A stretch of 9,147 bases of DNA from Gammaproteobacteria bacterium (GTDB lineage: Bacteria; Pseudomonadota; Gammaproteobacteria; Steroidobacterales; Woeseiaceae). Location: contig QNFK01000044.1 in assembly GCA_003645495.1 (NCBI GenBank), positions 1 to 9,147 on the forward strand, given 5' to 3'. A program made the translations under genes and the position numbers. Numbering within the stretch: the stretch's first letter is position 1; the number at the start of each line of letters is the position of its first letter. This document shows, one piece after another, positions 5,659-9,147 of the stretch. Below the pieces are notes generated by a model. It was not told where the DNA came from and did not search any database. It saw only the letters and a list, made by a program, of their open reading frames with translations.

Positions 5659-6490
5659 AAAAACTATAGCTTCTGCATTTCTGGCGTTATTTTGCATTGT
5701 CGCGGCACACGCTGAAGGATTCGTTCTGGGAGTCGGCGCCGAAGCGGACTCGGCCGACGGACGTGCCATTAGCGCGTTTGGTGATTTTGGCATCGGTCAA
5801 AAGACCTGGCTTTCGACTACTGTCAGTTCGTACGAAACGGACAACGCGTTTGGCGGAATGCGAACCACACTAGCCGACGTTGGCATCGATCACTGGTTTA
5901 AACCTGTTGGAATTCGACTTAATACGTCTTACTGGGGCAATTCAGACGTTCTTGAATCTTTTGATCTTGGTACGTCGCTGTATTTTCGCGGTGACAAGTT
6001 CATGGTGTCTGCTGACTACAAGAGACGCGCGTTCGATTTCGTCATATTTTCCGATTTTCCTGACTTACGGCGCGAGATTGATTTCAGCGCCGACGGTTGG
6101 GGCATGACGGGGCGATTTCCGCTTGGCGAAAGTGTCAGCCTGCACTTCGGTGGCATGCAGTACGACTATTCCAGAAATATTCGCATACAGCAGGATATTG
6201 ATTCGTTGCGTTTTCTGTCATCTTCCCGGCTTAGCATGATTAATAGTCTGATTGATCACCGCGTCAACGCCGGGCTGGAATTCAAATTTGGCCTGCGTAG
6301 CATCGATCTGACGGCGGGCAGCTGGCAAACGGCCGTTGATGGCGGCAAGGTGAATTCGTTTAGCCTGGGCTTCCTGACGCCGCTTAGCGATCGCACCGAC
6401 ATGGAGTTTCGATTTTCTTACGATGATTCAGAGAATTTCGGCAACACAACGGCACTGTCTGTATACCTGTACTATTTCGGTGGTTCCTGA
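5645..6490 (+). CDS. Uncharacterised predicted outer-membrane beta-barrel protein
   Basis: I do not recognise a named family. The 281-residue product begins with a clear Sec signal peptide: MSLFRK, a hydrophobic core, and AHA before residue 24 as a predicted signal peptidase I site. The mature part is built of alternating polar and hydrophobic or aromatic stretches separated by Gly/Asp/Asn-rich turns, for example WLSTTVSSYE (55-64), GIRLNTSYWG (89-98), FMVSADYKRR (119-128), VSLHFGGMQYDYS (164-176), AGLEFKFGL (209-217), DMEFRFSYD (252-260) and LSVYLYYF (271-278). It has no cysteine after the signal peptide. This pattern indicates a transmembrane beta-barrel of perhaps 10-12 strands. The last strand ends in Phe278 followed by GGS, so the C-terminal aromatic BAM signal is shifted four residues inward. 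The start ATG lies 14 nt inside uppP, implying translational coupling. The 3' end overlaps cca by 19 nt on the other strand. Porin, transporter or structural role cannot be told. Confidence 0.8.
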   Translation: MSLFRKTIASAFLALFCIVAAHAEGFVLGVGAEADSADGRAISAFGDFGIGQKTWLSTTVSSYETDNAFGGMRTTLADVGIDHWFKPVGIRLNTSYWGNSDVLESFDLGTSLYFRGDKFMVSADYKRRAFDFVIFSDFPDLRREIDFSADGWGMTGRFPLGESVSLHFGGMQYDYSRNIRIQQDIDSLRFLSSSRLSMINSLIDHRVNAGLEFKFGLRSIDLTAGSWQTAVDGGKVNSFSLGFLTPLSDRTDMEFRFSYDDSENFGNTTALSVYLYYFGGS

Positions 6491-7707
6491 ACGCGTTTGA
6501 ATTGTGTTATTGCTTGCAGCCGCCTGGAATGGATTTCCCTGCCGATATCGGCACCAGACAGGCCAGCGTTCGTCAGGTCATCAATAGCAACATTTTTTGC
6601 CGCCGCAAAGGCAGCGCGAAAATAATCTGCCTGCGGATAGGGATCATTTTCAAGCCCGGTTCTGCCACGGGAATCCGCCTCACAGGCGAGCAGGAATCTT
6701 TCGAACCGTTCCGGCCTGCGAAAAGCGTCAGCGCGATCGAGCACTCTCAAAATGGTCTCCGGACGCAGTTCGAATGCCCGGTGACAGTGGGCGTGATACT
6801 CGGCCACCAGGCAGCCCAGATCACGGCATGCATTGGGTACCGGCAGGCGTTTTGCGAATGACTTAACCAGCTTTGCGCTTCGCAGCTCATGGCCCTTGTG
6901 GCTCGGCAGCTCGTTCTTTGGCGTAGTGGCCTTGCCCAGATCATGAACCAGTGCCGCAAAGCGAACATCGACATCATCACTAAGCTTTGCAGCTTGTTCC
7001 AGCACCATCATCGTGTGCAGACCGGTATCAATTTCCGGATGCCATTTGGCAGGTTGTGGTACGCCAAACAGGGCATCGATTTCTGCAAACAAGACCGCCA
7101 GCGCACCACACTCGCGCAGTGCTTCAAAATACACTCGCGGATCTGGCCCTGCCAGAGCCGCTTCGGTTTCTTTCCAGACGCGGTCAGGGACCAGCGCATC
7201 CGCTTCCCCATTGGTGACCATCTGTCGCATCAATTGCACTGTTTCATCTGCAATACGAAAGCCCAGGTCATGAAAACGGGCGGCGAATTTCGCTGCACGC
7301 AAAATTCGCACGGGATCTTCAGCAAAAGCGGTAGAGACATGACGCAAGCGCTTTGCTGCGATGTCCGCGCTGCCATTGAACGGGTCGATCAGATTGCCTG
7401 CAGAATCCCTGGCCATTGCATTGACGGTAAGGTCGCGGCGGCCCAAATCCTCGGCAATGGTTACCTCAGGTGAAGTGTGAAACGAAAAGCCGTGATACCC
7501 GGCAGAAGTTTTTCGCTCCGTACGGGCAAGCGCGTACTCTTCACCGCTCTGCGGATGAATAAATACCGGGAAATCCTTGCCGACGGGCCGATAACCCTGT
7601 TGCACGAGTTCATCCGGGGTTGCGCCCACGACGCACCAGTCCCGTTCTTTGACAGGCAAGCCAAGCAATTCGTCCCGAACTGCACCACCGACAAGGTAAA
7701 CTTCCAT
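6472..7707 (-). CDS. cca: CCA-adding tRNA nucleotidyltransferase with HD domain (multifunctional Cca)
   Basis: This cytoplasmic enzyme adds or repairs the 3' CCA of tRNAs using CTP and ATP without a template. The product is 411 aa, close to E. coli Cca (412) and colinear with it. The N-terminal class II polymerase domain shows YLVGGAVRD (4-12), the metal-binding pair E21 and D23 in ERDW, FPVF (46-49), the ERKTSAGYHGF region (64-74), RRDLTVNAMA (90-99), then DPVRILRAAKFAARF (131-145). The first carboxylate is Glu where E. coli has Asp21. The C-terminal half has KWHPEIDTGLH (221-231) and VHDLGK (254-259), the HD motif H255-D256. In E. coli this domain has 2',3'-cyclic phosphodiesterase, 2'-nucleotidase and phosphatase activity. 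The ATG at 7707 matches the E. coli start; an in-frame GTG at 7737 would add 10 residues without family support. Its promoter must lie in or beyond the start of the divergent aminopeptidase, 39 bp away. Confidence 0.96.
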   Translation of the reverse strand: MEVYLVGGAVRDELLGLPVKERDWCVVGATPDELVQQGYRPVGKDFPVFIHPQSGEEYALARTERKTSAGYHGFSFHTSPEVTIAEDLGRRDLTVNAMARDSAGNLIDPFNGSADIAAKRLRHVSTAFAEDPVRILRAAKFAARFHDLGFRIADETVQLMRQMVTNGEADALVPDRVWKETEAALAGPDPRVYFEALRECGALAVLFAEIDALFGVPQPAKWHPEIDTGLHTMMVLEQAAKLSDDVDVRFAALVHDLGKATTPKNELPSHKGHELRSAKLVKSFAKRLPVPNACRDLGCLVAEYHAHCHRAFELRPETILRVLDRADAFRRPERFERFLLACEADSRGRTGLENDPYPQADYFRAAFAAAKNVAIDDLTNAGLSGADIGREIHSRRLQAITQFKRVQEPPK

Positions 7708-7737
7708 GGCATCGATTCTATCAGGCTGCACACGCAC

Positions 7738-7742
7738 AAGGA
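7738..7742 (+). promoter_or_regulatory. Ribosome binding site for the PF10023 aminopeptidase
   Basis: AAGGA at 7738-7742 precedes the ATG at 7747 by 4 nt, a strong though slightly close Shine-Dalgarno. It supports this start over upstream in-frame codons (frame open from 7477), which lie antisense to cca. Confidence 0.6.
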
Positions 7743-7746
7743 CAAA

Positions 7747-8832
7747 ATGCCGTTGAGAACGAATTTACAACGCAAGAACATCGGTCGAATTATCGTCGCC
7801 CTCGCGGCAGCAATAATAATATTGCTGCTGGATGGCTGCTACTACATGCAGGCTGCAAGTGGACATTTCAGCGTAATGAATCATCGCCGACCGGTCGCAG
7901 AGGTTATCGCTGATGAAGAGTCGCCCGAAGCCCTTATAAATCGCCTGGCAATCGTTCAGCAGGCACGTGACTTCGCAGTAAGTGATTTGTTGCTACCCGA
8001 CAATGACAGTTATCGAACTTACGCAGATCTCGAGCGCGATTACGTTGTCTGGAACGTTATTGCCGCCGAGGAATTTTCTTTTACAGCAAAAACCTGGTGC
8101 TACCCCGTTGCGGGTTGTGTGGCGTACAGGGGCTACTTCAGCGAAAAATCTGCGAGAAAGCTGGGCGACAAGCTTTCGGCAAAGGGATATGACGTTACCG
8201 TTGGCGGTGTATCTGCATATTCAACGCTGGGTAAATTTGCAGACCCGCTCCTGAACACAATGATGCGCTGGTCGGATGCTGACCTGGTAGCCACTATGTT
8301 CCACGAGCTGGCACATCAAAAGTTATACATAAAAGACGACACGGCTTTCAATGAGTCATTCGCGACCGCTGTTGCATCGTTCGGCATCGAACGCTGGCTG
8401 GCAGAGATCGACGAGCTGGATGCCCTGGGTGCTTACCAGGAGCGCAAAGTGCTGCGTCGGTCGATGATGGCTTTGGTACAGGATACTCGTGAGCGCCTGA
8501 TCACGCTTTACGAGGAAGATATCGACGACGACGCGAAGCGCATGCGCAAACGCACACTGCTGGACGAGCTCTCCGTACGGGCAGGCCTGATGGTTGAAAA
8601 AAGCGGCACCGGCAGCGGCAATTGGCTGGCGGCGCCAGTGAACAATGCACGACTCGTATCGTTGGGTTTGTATGAAGGGCAGTTCCGCGCGTTTGATCAG
8701 ATTCTGCAGAACTGTGCAGCAGATCTTGCGTGTTTCTACAGTGAAACGGAGAAACTTGCCGCGATGCCGACGGCTGACAGGTGGGATGCGCTTGAGTCGC
8801 TGGATTCGCCGAACAACGCCACAACGAACTAG
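7747..8832 (+). CDS. Putative zinc aminopeptidase of the PF10023 family, predicted lipoprotein
   Basis: The 361-residue product matches the conserved proteobacterial 'putative aminopeptidase' family (PF10023). It starts with a basic N-region (to about residue 14), a hydrophobic core rich in Ala/Ile/Leu (15-28) and a lipobox L-D-G-C with Cys31 as the predicted lipidated residue. Tyr at +2 gives no Asp retention signal, so outer-membrane anchoring is expected. Family landmarks: LLLPDNDSYRTYADLERDYVVWNVIAA (81-107), TWCYPVAGCVAYRGYF (116-131) with Cys118 and Cys124 possibly bridged, GGVSAYSTLGKFADPLL (153-169), and zinc motif HELAH (186-190). FNESFA (201-206) puts Glu203 at the expected distance for a third ligand, a gluzincin-like arrangement. 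The active site therefore looks complete. The C-terminal 150 residues are helical, charged and poorly conserved. The enzymatic activity of this family is mostly predicted, so substrate is unknown. It shares its last 4 bp with the end of slt. Confidence 0.88.
   Translation: MPLRTNLQRKNIGRIIVALAAAIIILLLDGCYYMQAASGHFSVMNHRRPVAEVIADEESPEALINRLAIVQQARDFAVSDLLLPDNDSYRTYADLERDYVVWNVIAAEEFSFTAKTWCYPVAGCVAYRGYFSEKSARKLGDKLSAKGYDVTVGGVSAYSTLGKFADPLLNTMMRWSDADLVATMFHELAHQKLYIKDDTAFNESFATAVASFGIERWLAEIDELDALGAYQERKVLRRSMMALVQDTRERLITLYEEDIDDDAKRMRKRTLLDELSVRAGLMVEKSGTGSGNWLAAPVNNARLVSLGLYEGQFRAFDQILQNCAADLACFYSETEKLAAMPTADRWDALESLDSPNNATTN
7805..7830 (+). other. Hairpin inside the signal-peptide coding region
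   Basis: GCAGCAATA (7807-7815) and TATTGCTGC (7820-7828) are exact inverted copies around a 4-nt ATAA loop, extendable by a G-T and a C-G pair. It lies about 60 nt into the aminopeptidase mRNA, in codons for the Ala-Ile-Leu core. It may simply follow from GCA/ATA/CTG codon choice in a hydrophobic segment. Confidence 0.3.
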
Positions 8833-9147
8833 TTACTGCTGGCTACCTGCGTTAAATCTGCGTGCGGATCAATGCGCGGTAACTCACTGGAAATGCGTCT
8901 GCGTTGACCGGTTAGCCGCCAATGAAATATCGCTTCATCAGTGAGCACGCGTCGCACATACTTGCGTGTCTCCCTGAATGGAATGTTTTCTATCCAGATG
9001 CGGGCATCGAGATAGCCGGAGTCCGGTAACCATGCCTTCACCCTGTGTGGCCCGGCGTTATAAGCGGCTGTGGCGAGGACGCGGTTTTCGTCAAATCGTT
9101 CGTACATCTTGCCGAGGTAAGTTGTGCCAAGTCGAATATTGCTGGAG
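8829..9147 (-). CDS. slt: Soluble lytic murein transglycosylase (Slt family), C-terminal fragment
   Basis: This is a periplasmic GH23 enzyme that cleaves the MurNAc-GlcNAc bond of peptidoglycan, forming 1,6-anhydroMurNAc ends. Only the last 105 codons are in the window; the superhelical domain, the catalytic Glu and the start lie beyond the right edge. The fragment aligns with the Slt70 end: SNIRLGTTYL (2-11), AYNAGPHRVKAWLP (28-41), the GH23 AYNAG motif, and ENIPFRETRKYVRRVL (53-68), equivalent to SIPFSETRGYV in E. coli Slt. That last motif separates Slt from the shorter Mlt enzymes. A polar tail of about 25 residues follows. The frame is open to the window edge, so this is a cut gene, not a pseudogene. 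The stop TAG (8829-8831 read leftward) overlaps the aminopeptidase stop. Confidence 0.92.
   Translation of the reverse strand, partial: SSNIRLGTTYLGKMYERFDENRVLATAAYNAGPHRVKAWLPDSGYLDARIWIENIPFRETRKYVRRVLTDEAIFHWRLTGQRRRISSELPRIDPHADLTQVASSN

Noticed and set aside
6889..7473. A 194-codon open frame on the plus strand antisense to cca
   Set aside because: It lies fully inside a gene colinear with E. coli Cca, has no recognisable motif or ribosome site, and its composition is that of a reversed coding frame.
7477..7746. N-terminal extension of the aminopeptidase by 90 residues
   Set aside because: It is antisense to the 5' part of cca and would bury the signal peptide and lipobox inside the protein; a good ribosome site precedes 7747.

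Overview
The window is a conserved chromosomal segment of a Gram-negative bacterium, most likely a free-living gammaproteobacterium. The evidence is two lipobox-bearing envelope proteins, a predicted outer-membrane barrel, a soluble lytic transglycosylase of the Slt type, and a Cca enzyme with the long gammaproteobacterial architecture (N-terminal nucleotidyltransferase plus C-terminal HD domain). G+C is moderate, near half by eye. The genus cannot be fixed from the sequence alone.

Layout. Positions 1-237 hold the 3' end of tsaD (tRNA t6A37 modification). It is followed on the same strand by folB (296-667) and folK (672-1160), consecutive folate-pathway genes 4 nt apart. Next is a predicted lipoprotein protease of the S41 family (1268-2590). 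The convergent gap 2591-2783 is unusually structured: a REP-like palindrome abuts a perfect 20-bp hairpin, and both lie in C-rich, G-poor DNA that looks like a Rho-loading region. A pteridine reductase of the FolM/PTR1 type (2784-3542, minus strand) lies across that gap. Divergent from it is a plus-strand run of three genes: a PF02636/NDUFAF7-type methyltransferase (3648-4838), uppP (4861-5658) and an unrecognised predicted outer-membrane protein (5645-6490), which overlaps uppP by 14 nt. The minus-strand cca gene (6472-7707) overlaps the end of that barrel gene by 19 nt. Divergent from cca, 39 bp away, is a predicted lipoprotein metallo-aminopeptidase of the PF10023 family (7747-8832). Its stop codon shares a CTAG palindrome with the stop of the convergent, truncated slt gene (8829-9147).

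How the genes fit together. Three themes are interleaved. The first is folate and pterin metabolism (folB, folK, pteridine reductase). The second is tRNA maturation (tsaD, cca). The third is cell-envelope upkeep: undecaprenyl carrier recycling by UppP, peptidoglycan cleavage by Slt, two predicted periplasm-facing lipoprotein peptidases and one predicted barrel. Packing is dense, with several overlapping gene ends and no mobile element, tRNA, rRNA or CRISPR array seen.

I do not see an undescribed defence or mobile system here. The points most worth a second look are the composite palindrome and C>G bubble at 2591-2800, the uncharacterised barrel gene coupled to uppP, and the two 3' overlaps between convergent genes.
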